NCBI GenBank assembly: GCA_023437745.1
Contig: JAEZFI010000088.1
Span: 1-51,294, forward strand
DNA from: Actinomycetes bacterium
GTDB lineage: Bacteria > Actinomycetota > Acidimicrobiia > Acidimicrobiales > Microtrichaceae
Direction: 5' to 3'
Length of the DNA stretch: 51,294 bases
The notes beneath the pieces are model-generated. The model searched no databases. It was given only the letters and a program-made list of their open reading frames with translations, and had not been told where the DNA came from. Below, piece by piece: positions 42,301-49,150 of this stretch. The translations under genes were made by a program, and so were the position numbers. Every line of letters starts with the position of its first letter. The first letter of the stretch is position 1.

Positions 42301-43879
42301 CGGCGGAACGGTGCGCACCACCACGTCCGTGAGCCTCGCTCGCTCCGGTGGCGCTGCGGGCAACGCCGCCAACGCGGCCAGGCGGGGCGACGACGGGACG
42401 ATGGGGACGACATCCTCGATCGCTGTGGCGGACGTCGTCGGCGCGGCCGTGGGCCCGGGGTGCCGACCGCTCCTCCGGGTCACCGTGGCAGCGGCCCAGG
42501 CGACGGTGCCCCGGCTGCGCGGACAGGAGGTCGGTTGGACCGTGACGGTCACGAACCTCGCGTCCCACCCGACGGCCAACTCCGTCAGCGTCGCTGCGCA
42601 GCTGCCGACGTCGTTCGGCCACACCCGGACGGAGGGGGTGACGCTGACGGGTGGCGCCCAGCGAACGCTCACCACCAACCCGGCGGCCGGCGCGTCGAGC
42701 CCGGCGTGGGGGACCTTCGACATCCCCGCCGGTGGCTCCGTGGTCATCGCGCACGTGGCCACGCCGTCCGCCGCGGTCTCCGGCGTCCTCGAGAGCTCCG
42801 CTCGTGCGGCGGGCGCCATCGCCGGTGTCGTCGTCGGTTCGGGGTACCGGGCGGAGGACGGCACCGCCGACGACGTCTCGCCGGTCGACGTGACCACGGA
42901 GGCGACCGGGGTCCAGGCCACCGACCTCGTGTCGTCCGCGACCGCACGGGTGACGGTCGACGAGCTGTGGGCAGCCGACGCCGCGAAGGTCACGACGGGC
43001 AGCTTCGGCACCACCACGGACGCGGCGCGATGGATCGAGCTGCCGCTCGCTCCCGCCCCGGTGCCGGCCTCGTGGTCCCCCGTGGCGAGCGGGGCCTCCG
43101 TCACCGCCGCAGTGCGCTTCGGCGCGCCGACCGCGGGAGCGACCGTGTGCCTGTCGGGCTCGATCATCGCGGCGGGCTCGGTCGTCGGCTCCCTCCCCGC
43201 CGCGGGCGGGGGCCCCGCCTGCGTCACTGGCACCACGCCGCAGACCACGACGGTCGCCCTCCCCGCGAGGACCTGGACCAACGCCGAGCTGCGGTCGCTC
43301 GCGTTCCGCCTGCTCGGCACGTCGTCGGCCGGCGGCGGCGTCGTCCTGGACCAGGCGCGTGTCGACGTCACGCTGCACGGCTCGACGCTCACGATGACAC
43401 CCGTCCGCCTCGTCGACGCATCGGGCGGCGGGAGTGGCACGGTGACGTGGACGTCGCCGATGGCCGTCGAGGACGCGGTCGTGGTGACCGCTGGCGGTCC
43501 CTCGGCGATCGCCTCGTCGTTCGCCTCGACTCGGTACGTCGACGTCGCCTTCCCCGCTTCGGTGCCGAGCGCCGCCACGGTCTCGGCGGGCAGCCTCGTG
43601 CTGCGGACGCAGGCGGTCGGCTCGGGCGCCGTCACCCTGTGCTGGTGGGCCGAGATCCGCAACGGCGCGACGGTGGTGGGCACGATCGGGTCGACCGCCG
43701 CGCCGGTGTGCAACGCGAGCGCCGCGTCGCCGTCCACGCAGACCGTCGCGCTCCCGGCCCTCTCGGCGGCACAGGTCAACGGGGCGACGCTGCGCTGGTA
43801 CCCCCGCATCGCTGCCGGCACTGCGACCGGCATCCTGCTCGACCGGGTGGCCCTGTCGACGACGTGGAGCCGGCCGTGA
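39350..43879 (+). CDS. Giant modular minor pilin / probable pilus-tip adhesin
   Basis: About 1,509 residues. The N-terminus reads VTARRRVRDDAA-MTLIEVVVAMALL: a class III leader cut after Ala12, then Glu+5 and a hydrophobic helix, PilV-like to about residue 155. Two homologous modules follow (about 174-581 and 591-1176), each with a VVNxYY-type start, FQVVRVPTY, VVAVDVAGT repeats and a DUF11-like segment ending WGxFxIPAGG. The second contains a Gly-rich insert (about 767-986). Two tandem C-terminal domains of about 155 residues end the protein. GTG 39350 parallels the start of the next gene; GTG 39248 and ATG 39299 are alternatives. Its stop overlaps pilW-like (GTGA). Confidence 0.85.
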   Translation: MTARRRVRDDAAMTLIEVVVAMALLASGVVGAVAGFDRVANATAAFERRGHATALAEREVESLRSMAYDAIGLSSSDPGYVAAFEGHPTVRVADAPAEPVSTEVEEGTEFTITRHVTWADLAAGGTSTPNAYKRLTVIVTWEHGGSVDRVRLDSGVSPMQQPERCARRDTDGAPASVSGVVNRYYVGASSVAAGALAIAVTDSGRGTGAIAAGNLLLVVQMGGGAAGTFEYVMATSGVLGGVVGVTGAGTSGGLLSGYDAAGGFQVVRVPTYASTAVGALTGPAWDGSTGGVVAVDVAGTASLTGGIDVRGLGFTASRPGGWQGSVTRMLPGGGGGGSARGGGMVLLRTSAISGTSTIDASGRDGGSVLVTTESGGLDGLSISSRGQGGGAGGTVAASSLPAAVDVGAAAPGAAGRAILDVDAGGVPGIGVGVGCRPALGIAVTTSTPQVTQTGAATAVYSLVVTALGDRPAASGVTIESYLPVGLTHSVTSAVALTGGATRDAISTPPLGAERPSWGSFTIPAGGTVTITFVASVGSGLAPSTLQHGAVVRSASSHGASAAVYLAAMSTADDVVLVAGGCSTPATDAAPPAGISGVVNTYHPGTASVAAGATSVPVGAASGAPTPIAAGDVVLIMQVQGATIDGTNSADYGDGAGGDTARGTNGIGQTGRYEYAVATGPVTGGRLPVSAMGTDAGLVNSYVAGPVDGTGGQRRFQVVRVPTYPDVRLGAVTALAWNGSVGGVVAVDVAGTLDLHGGTISASAAGFRGAGAVARTSNGGAIASSTGAGGGAKGEGIAGTPRSVVSSGSVVDTGTEGLPGGGFGTGAPGNAGGGGGFKAGGGGGANGGDGGDGGKSPGDGDGGSGGADVSKSDGRLVLGGGGGATQLAVGQSNRKGHGGAGGGAVLLRATTLTGSGRIEADGAAGQDGMAGSGEESGGGGGGAGGSVLIASGTTSLASLAVSVNGGAGGSVATANSKNGSGGGGGGGTVRTTTSVSLARSGGAAGNAANAARRGDDGTMGTTSSIAVADVVGAAVGPGCRPLLRVTVAAAQATVPRLRGQEVGWTVTVTNLASHPTANSVSVAAQLPTSFGHTRTEGVTLTGGAQRTLTTNPAAGASSPAWGTFDIPAGGSVVIAHVATPSAAVSGVLESSARAAGAIAGVVVGSGYRAEDGTADDVSPVDVTTEATGVQATDLVSSATARVTVDELWAADAAKVTTGSFGTTTDAARWIELPLAPAPVPASWSPVASGASVTAAVRFGAPTAGATVCLSGSIIAAGSVVGSLPAAGGGPACVTGTTPQTTTVALPARTWTNAELRSLAFRLLGTSSAGGGVVLDQARVDVTLHGSTLTMTPVRLVDASGGGSGTVTWTSPMAVEDAVVVTAGGPSAIASSFASTRYVDVAFPASVPSAATVSAGSLVLRTQAVGSGAVTLCWWAEIRNGATVVGTIGSTAAPVCNASAASPSTQTVALPALSAAQVNGATLRWYPRIAAGTATGILLDRVALSTTWSRP
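40137..40164 (+). repeat. 28-bp exact direct repeat, copy 1
   Basis: Identical to 41490-41517, 1353 bp (451 codons) downstream in the same frame. It encodes the shared FQVVRVPTY segment of the two modules. Confidence 0.8.
41490..41517 (+). repeat. 28-bp exact direct repeat, copy 2
   Basis: Exact match of 40137-40164. Recombination between the copies would delete 1353 bp and keep the frame, leaving a single hybrid module. Confidence 0.8.
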
Positions 43880-44478
43880 CCCGCCGCCGGAGCGACCGGG
43901 GGACGTCGCTGCTCGAGGTGATGATCACGGTCGTGCTGATGTCGGTGGCGCTGGCGGCCACCTTCGGCGTGTTCTCGTCGGTGCTCCGGGCCGACCACTC
44001 GAACGCTGCATCGATCGAGGATCGCCAGGCCGCGGCGCAGGCCCTCGGGGAGCTCGCCCATGACCTGCGCGCCGCCCAGGTGATCGTCACGCCGCCCACC
44101 TCGGCGGCCGCGGCGGAGGAGCTGGAGGTCGGCGTCGCCCAACCCGGCGGTGGCGTCCGCTACGTGCGGTTCGTCGTGGATGCGGCGAGGGGCTCGGTCG
44201 TCAGGACGGAGCTGGACGGTCCCGGCGGTCGCGACGTCGAACGACGCACCCTCCACGTCGAGCCGGACGCGTCGGCTGTCGACGGCGCCGGGGCAGCGGT
44301 CGACGGCGCCGATTTGGCACCGTTCCGCTACTTCGCCGCCGACGGCCGCGAGCTCGTCGCCGGGGTGGAGGACGCAGCGACGCTCGCCGCCTGCACGATG
44401 CGGCTCAGGCTCACCGTCGCCGGGGCGAGCACGGACGTCGCGTTCCGCAGCCTCCGCCCCGAGGAGGCGACGTGCTGA
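43876..44478 (+). CDS. PilW-like minor pilin
   Basis: A 200-residue prepilin-like protein. VTRRRSDRG then TSLLEVMITVVLMSVALAATFGVF gives a class III leader of 9 residues with Gly at -1 and Glu at +5. The remainder is a globular domain with two Cys near the end. It starts on GTG overlapping the stop of the giant pilin gene and its own end overlaps the next gene, so three minor-pilin genes form one operon. Confidence 0.8.
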   Translation: MTRRRSDRGTSLLEVMITVVLMSVALAATFGVFSSVLRADHSNAASIEDRQAAAQALGELAHDLRAAQVIVTPPTSAAAAEELEVGVAQPGGGVRYVRFVVDAARGSVVRTELDGPGGRDVERRTLHVEPDASAVDGAGAAVDGADLAPFRYFAADGRELVAGVEDAATLAACTMRLRLTVAGASTDVAFRSLRPEEATC

Positions 44479-45437
44479 GCCCGGCCCCCCATCGACACCC
44501 CGAACTCGGCCGGAAGAAGGTGGCCGGCCACCGACTTCCGGCCAGGTTCGGCGGTGCCGACGAGCGGGGGAGCGTCGCCATGGTCGTCGTGGTCCTCGTG
44601 CTGCTCATGGGGATCACCGGGGTGATGGTGGATCGGAGCCTCGCCGACGGGCGGCGGACTCGAGATCAGCAGGATCGGGCGGCGGCGCTGGCGGTGACGG
44701 ACCTCGGTCTGAGCGAGCTCGTCACCGTGGCCGCGCAGGAGCCCGGCGCCAGCGTGGAGCGGTCGGGGTCGACGTCGGGCGCGGAGTGGAGCGGTCGTGC
44801 CCTGCGAGCCGCCGCTGATCGATGGGAGGTCCTCGTGACCGGGACCGCCGGGCGAGGGACCAGAACCGTGCGCGCCGCGCTGGTGCGTGCGGCCGGCGGC
44901 GGCTGGGCGGTGCGAGAGTGGCGAGAGGGCTCGGCCAACCTGGCGTCGACGTCCCCGACCAGCACGACGACGAGCAGCGCCCCGAGCTCGACCACCAGCA
45001 CCACCACCACGACGACGTCGACCACCACGACCACGGTCCCCACCAACCCGGGGTTGGTCTCGACCGTCAGCTCCAGCGGCAGCCAGATGACCTGGTGGAA
45101 CGGCACGAACGCCAACGGGAACGGGGAGTGGGTGGCACGGGTCGTCTTCCGGAACGACTGGATCCGGAACCAGTACCTGACCGTCAGGGTGGTCAAGTAC
45201 CACTCGAACGGGTCCCAGTCGACGTCGACCGTGACCGAGCACTACGTCCCGCCGGGCGGCACGTCGGAGCTCGCCATGTGGGCGAACGCACTGACCACGA
45301 GCGGCGGGACCCGAGTCGGCGTGGTCCGGATCGAGTTCACGGTCACGGCTGCACGGTCGTACGACGCCGGCTGGCAGCCCTTCAGCGGCTCGGTGACCGG
45401 TCCGACGGTGACGGTCTCCAGTCCGCTCGGCGGCTGA
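44472..45437 (+). CDS. PilX-like exported pilus protein with Ser/Thr linker
   Basis: A 321-residue protein. A basic N-terminus leads to RGSVAMVVVVLVLLMGITGVMVD (about 32-54), a PilX-type helix without Glu+5. A globular segment (about 60-155) is joined by a Ser/Thr-rich linker (about 158-192, mainly Thr) to a C-terminal beta domain with Trp and Asn residues (SQMTWWNGTNANGNGEW, WQPFSGSVTGPTVTV), which looks like a binding domain. The GTG overlaps the upstream gene; GTG 44520 is an alternative start. A 52-bp palindrome spans the first codons. A 10-bp hairpin follows the stop. Confidence 0.7.
   Translation: MLSPAPHRHPELGRKKVAGHRLPARFGGADERGSVAMVVVVLVLLMGITGVMVDRSLADGRRTRDQQDRAAALAVTDLGLSELVTVAAQEPGASVERSGSTSGAEWSGRALRAAADRWEVLVTGTAGRGTRTVRAALVRAAGGGWAVREWREGSANLASTSPTSTTTSSAPSSTTSTTTTTTSTTTTTVPTNPGLVSTVSSSGSQMTWWNGTNANGNGEWVARVVFRNDWIRNQYLTVRVVKYHSNGSQSTSTVTEHYVPPGGTSELAMWANALTTSGGTRVGVVRIEFTVTAARSYDAGWQPFSGSVTGPTVTVSSPLGG
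44500..44551. repeat. 52-bp imperfect palindrome in the pilX-like gene
   Basis: Perfectly centred at 44525/44526. Outward from the centre the arms are GGTGGCC/GGCCACC, then a 2-nt mismatch, GGCCGGAAG/CTTCCGGCC, another 2-nt mismatch, and CCGAAC/GTTCGG: 22 of 26 positions pair. In mRNA it would form a strong hairpin about 10 codons after the start. Coding constraint alone does not explain it. Confidence 0.75.
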
Positions 45438-45483
45438 GCTGCCCGCCCGGTCCCGCCGCGCTCGTGCCCGGGGCGCGCCGATG

Positions 45484-45514
45484 GGGACCCGAGTCTGGGT
45501 GTCGCTCGGGTCCC
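45484..45514. terminator. Bidirectional hairpin after pilX-like and HNH genes
   Basis: A perfect 10-bp stem GGGACCCGAG / CTCGGGTCCC with an 11-nt loop. It lies 46 nt past the pilX-like stop and 58 nt beyond the frame-corrected HNH stop. Confidence 0.65.
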
Positions 45515-45572
45515 GTGGCGGTGGTTCGGCTACTCGACGTGGGGTGATGCGTTGCCCGCAGGTGCCCCGGTG

Positions 45573-46806
45573 TCAGGCGGCGGCGAGGTGGGGTGGTGCT
45601 CGGCTGTCGAGGGTTTGGCCGGTGGGGGTGGTCCAGGTGAAGTGGGTGCCGTGGGCGTGCATGGCCCATCCGCGGCGGTGCGACACCCTGTGGTGGTGTC
45701 TGCAGAGGGGGGGCGAGGTTGAACAGGTCGGTGGGTCCGCCCTGTTCCCAGTAGCGGACGTGGTGGATGTCGCAGCGGTGGACGGGGACGGAGCAGCCGG
45801 GGAACACGCAGCAGCCGTCGCGGACGTGGATGGCTCGTCGTTGGTCCCGGTTGGCGTAGCGGTGGCTGCGTCCGAGGTCGAGGGGGACGCCGAGGTCGTC
45901 GATGACGAGCCGTGAGAACTCGGCGTTGCACTTCAACAGATCGACCAGTCGGTCCGACAGGCGGGCACCCAGCAGGGTGGTGGCGACGCCGTAGGGGTCG
46001 TCGACGGGCATGACGACGGTGATGTCGGTGGCGGGTTCGACTGCGGTGCCGCCTCGATGGGCGGACCAACCCAACCGGACGAGCTCGGCGAGGGCGATGG
46101 CTCGCAGGGCGGACAGGGACGGGATCTCGAGTTCGGGGCACAGCCGGTGGTCCCGGACGTGTTGGCGGTACAGCTCGTCGGTGCGTCGGGTGACGGCTTC
46201 TTCGACGCTGGCGGCGTCGGTGCCCACCAGACGACCGTCGAAGTAGAGGAGTCCGTCGGGTCCGCGGGTGAACGCAGCGCGTTGGTGGGTGGGGTCGTCG
46301 TTGGGGTCGAACCCGCCGTCCTGGTCCAGCTGCTCGCAGATCCCGGTGAGCTCTTGCTTCCAGCGTTCGAACGACGCGTGTGGGATCGGTGCCAACAGGT
46401 CGGCTTCCATCTCTCGGATCTGGTCGATGATGCGGGGGTTCGCGGCCCGGCACATCTGGCGGGCGTGGTCGAACCCGATCCGCCCCTCGAACAGGGCCTC
46501 GCGGGTCTCGGGGAGCGTGTTGGCGAGCTTGACCGCGGTCTGCACTCGACTGTTCGCCACCGCCGAGGGGAGTTGGCAGTGATGGGCCAACCAACGGCCC
46601 GTGCCCATCCCGAACTCGACGTCGGTCACGTCGTGGGCGTCGAGATCCGCGAGGAGGACGGTCTCGGTGGCGTCGACGAACCGGCGCAACCGCTCCAACC
46701 CTTCCACCACCGCCAGCTTCTCGGAGTTCGACACGAACGCCATCTCGGCGCGGGCCGCGGTCGCCATCACCTCGGTGACCTCCTCGAGCGACACACGATC
46801 GAACAT
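45573..46806 (-). pseudogene. DUF222-HNH endonuclease, frameshifted at a seven-G run
   Basis: The protein reads as a standard 13E12-type DUF222 domain (about 1-290) and the beginning of an HNH nuclease (RRAIHVRDGCCVFPGCSVPVHRCDIHHVRYWEQGGPTDLFNLAP). At seven G (45707-45713 on the plus strand) the frame shifts. Removing one base restores LCRHHHRVSHRRGWAMHAHG and the normal end at 45573 (410 residues). As it stands the frame runs on to 45382 through non-homologous residues and loses the last HNH His. A leaderless start (TAGGGT 6 nt before ATG 46806) is present. Sequencing error, decay or phase variation are all possible. Confidence 0.8.
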
Positions 46807-46812
46807 GTGTTC

Positions 46813-46818
46813 ACCCTA
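46813..46818 (-). promoter_or_regulatory. -10 hexamer of the DUF222-HNH gene
   Basis: TAGGGT (minus strand) lies 6 nt before the ATG at 46806. Confidence 0.35.
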
Positions 46819-46860
46819 AATGCACCCTGTGACACTCACCCCCAATGAAACGACCCGAGG

Positions 46861-46999
46861 TTCCACTCGGCCGGCGCGCGACTGGCGGCACCACCGAGGT
46901 GAGGTTGGTCACCCGCAGGGTCCGCTTCTCGGCCAGGTTCGGCACGAAGTGGGCGACCCGCTCGTCAGCCGGGAGGTCGTAGGGCCGGACGGGCAGCGC
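46861..46999 (-). other. Coding-like remnant between HNH and lipoprotein genes
   Basis: On the minus strand one frame reads LPVRPYDLPADERVAHFVPN followed by LAEKRTLRVTNLTSVV, with strong third-position G/C bias and no start or signal of its own. It does not resemble its neighbours and was not recognised. It may be a fragment of a displaced gene. This is the only apparent content of the 195-bp gap. Confidence 0.35.
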
Positions 47000-47001
47000 C
47001 G

Positions 47002-47382
47002 TCAGAGCGGCGGGCCGCAGCCCCACACCCGGACGTCGATCGAGGTCGTCGAACCGCTGGCGACCCAGCCGCTCGTGGCCAGGTTCTCCGTGCTGCCGAA
47101 GCCCTCGCCCAACCGGGTGCACGTGGCGAGGGCGGCATCGGCGTCGCCGGCGAAGACGACCGTGGCGAGGAAGCTCACCGGCCCGTCGCAGCCCGGTCCG
47201 AAGATCGAACTGTTCTCGAAGGTGTCAGCGGGACCGTCGTAGCGGAACGACGCGAATCCTCGCCCGTCGTCGAAGCAGGCGCCGACCTCGATCGGGGGGC
47301 CGGCGTCGGGCGGAGGCGTCACGCAGCCCGAGAGCGCGAACGCGGTCACCGCACCGATGAGCATCCCGATCCGTCGCGCCAT
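47002..47382 (-). CDS. Small lipoprotein of unknown function
   Basis: A 126-residue exported lipoprotein with lipobox ALSGC (Cys20). The mature domain has five or so Cys (ACFDD, GPGCDG, ATCTRL, WGCGPP) that probably pair as disulfides. GAGGAGGGG precedes ATG 47382. It follows the RCC1-repeat lipoprotein on the same strand (78-bp gap). No family recognised. Confidence 0.65.
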   Translation of the reverse strand: MARRIGMLIGAVTAFALSGCVTPPPDAGPPIEVGACFDDGRGFASFRYDGPADTFENSSIFGPGCDGPVSFLATVVFAGDADAALATCTRLGEGFGSTENLATSGWVASGSTTSIDVRVWGCGPPL

Positions 47383-47460
47383 CACCCCTCCTCGCGAGGC
47401 CACGGTCTCGCGGGATCACCTTAGGTTGCGGACGGCGAGCCTGCTCGGCGAGGCGAGTGG

Positions 47461-49020
47461 TCAGGTCCTGTGCACGAGCGTGCTGTCCCAGGTCAGGGAT
47501 CGCACCCCGTTGCCCAGGTAGCCGACGCCCCAGCAGCGCGCGGTCGCATCGGCCAGTCGGGCACACGACATCTCGAGGCCGCCGTCGACCGTGACGGCTC
47601 CTTGGACGCCGACCGCGGCGACCGGCGTGGAGGTGTCGAACAGGTCCGTCCCGCCGTTCCACTGCTGCATCCGTCCCCAGCAGCTGACGCCACCTCCGGT
47701 CGTGATGGCGCACGTGTGCTGCTCGCCGCCGCCGAGGCCGGTCACCCCGGTGAGCCCGACCACGGCCGTGGGCACGGACCTCGGGGTGGTCGTGCCGTCG
47801 CCGAGCTGGCCCCTCGAGTTGGACCCCCAGCACTTCACGGTGCCGTCCGCCAGCAGCGCGCAGGAGTGGGACCACCCGGCTGCCAACGCAGTGACGCCGG
47901 ACAGTCCGGGCACCTCGACCGGTGTGGCGCTGTCGACGAGCGTGCCGTCGCCGAGCTGTCCGTCCCAGTTGCGGCCCCAGCACTTCGTCGCGCCGGCCCC
48001 GTCGAGGGCGCAGAAGTGCGTGCCGCCGGCGGCGAGCTCGGTGACGCCGGTGAGCCCCGGGACGTCGATCGGGACCGGGCTGTCGGTCGACGACCCGTTG
48101 AGGATGGCGTTCCCCCAGCACTTCACCGTGCCGCCCGACATCAGCGCGCACGTCGTCGAGCCGCGACTCGCGAGCTGCGTCGCCCCGGTCAGCCCCACGA
48201 CGTCGACCGGCACAAAGCTCGTCGTGGTCGTGCCGTCCCCGAGCTGCCCGTAGTCGTTCTCGCCCCAGCACTTCGCGGTGCGACCGGCCAGCAGCGCGCA
48301 CGAGTGGTGGTAGGACGCGGCGACGGCGGTGGCGCCCGACACGCCGGGCACCGTCACCGGCAGCGTGAACGTCCCGTAGCCGGCCCCGACCTGGTAGTAG
48401 TTGCTCCAGCCCCAGCACTTCACGGTCCCGGCCGCCGTCGCCAGGCAGGAGTGGTAGGTGGCGGTCGACACGTCCACGACGGCCGGCTCGGGTGGCGGTG
48501 GGTAGCCCGTCCCCATGTAGTGCCCCCGCCAGGCCGGCGGCGCCCACGGCGGGTGTCCCGGGTACGCCCCGCCGAGCGCGTAGCTCGCGATCACGAGCGG
48601 ATCCGTGACCGGCGTCGTGGTGACCCGGTACTGCACCCCCGCCGAGGCCCGGACCTCCAGGCAGCGGTTCAGGTCGATGAAGCCCTGCGAGTCGGTGCCC
48701 GGCGGCAGCGTGTAGGTCTGACCGGCGACGAGCGCGGCGGGCACGTCGGCGTGGATGATCGGGCTCTGCGCGGAGTTGTCGAACGGTGCCAGCGGGATCT
48801 CCATGTAGACGGTCGCTCCCGCCCGCGCGGCGACGATCTCGACGTCGACCCGTGCGATGGAGACGTCCACCGCGCACACCGGCGTGCTGCCCGTGTGGAC
48901 CGGCCCCGAGGGCTGGGTCGGCGGGACGCACGCCGCGAGGGGCACGAGGAACCCTGCGGCCAGGACGGCGGTCGTCAGACGCCGTCGACGTCGGGACCTG
49001 CGTGAGCGATCCACCACCAT
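47461..49020 (-). CDS. RCC1-repeat lipoprotein
   Basis: A 519-residue lipoprotein, lipobox LAAC near residue 31. After an N-terminal beta domain (about 40-190) come about seven RCC1-type blades, each with a HSCAL-x(n)-G-x-VKCWG-x-N-x-x-GQLGDG core. The conserved Cys pair in each blade fits disulfides in an exported beta propeller. Bacterial RCC1-like proteins are usually surface proteins of unknown ligand. GGGGAGG precedes ATG 49020. Confidence 0.85.
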   Translation of the reverse strand: MVVDRSRRSRRRRRLTTAVLAAGFLVPLAACVPPTQPSGPVHTGSTPVCAVDVSIARVDVEIVAARAGATVYMEIPLAPFDNSAQSPIIHADVPAALVAGQTYTLPPGTDSQGFIDLNRCLEVRASAGVQYRVTTTPVTDPLVIASYALGGAYPGHPPWAPPAWRGHYMGTGYPPPPEPAVVDVSTATYHSCLATAAGTVKCWGWSNYYQVGAGYGTFTLPVTVPGVSGATAVAASYHHSCALLAGRTAKCWGENDYGQLGDGTTTTSFVPVDVVGLTGATQLASRGSTTCALMSGGTVKCWGNAILNGSSTDSPVPIDVPGLTGVTELAAGGTHFCALDGAGATKCWGRNWDGQLGDGTLVDSATPVEVPGLSGVTALAAGWSHSCALLADGTVKCWGSNSRGQLGDGTTTPRSVPTAVVGLTGVTGLGGGEQHTCAITTGGGVSCWGRMQQWNGGTDLFDTSTPVAAVGVQGAVTVDGGLEMSCARLADATARCWGVGYLGNGVRSLTWDSTLVHRT

Positions 49021-49150
49021 GTCGGCCTCCCCAGGTCGAGCCACCTGCGCGGACGCTAGGCCCGGTCGGTCGCGGCCACCAGTGTCGAACGTCCCCGCCC
49101 GGTGCCGTGGAACCCGGGGTGGGCGGGTGGTGCTGTGACATCATCTGCCG

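Noticed and set aside
41800..42310. Short repeated GGC/GGT stretches that look like a DNA repeat array.
   Set aside because: They are Gly codons of the glycine-rich insert of the giant pilin; no regular spacer-repeat unit is present, so it is not a CRISPR array.
40298..43378. A 1,026-residue open frame on the minus strand opposite the giant pilin, and other very long antisense frames such as 2374-4368 and 11486-13597.
   Set aside because: High G+C makes stop codons rare in the frames opposite real genes. These frames are Arg/Pro/His-rich, lack motifs and cross the borders of real genes.
45382..45572. C-terminal extension of the HNH frame as it stands.
   Set aside because: It is Pro/Arg/Ser-rich, reads through a terminator hairpin and into the end of the pilX-like gene; the frame-corrected stop at 45573 is better.
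44539..46943. A 14-bp match (CGGCCAGGTTCGGC) on both sides of the DUF222-HNH gene, tested as target duplication or element ends.
   Set aside because: In a 51-kb G+C-rich sequence several 14-bp matches are expected by chance; no terminal inverted repeats or other matching ends were seen.
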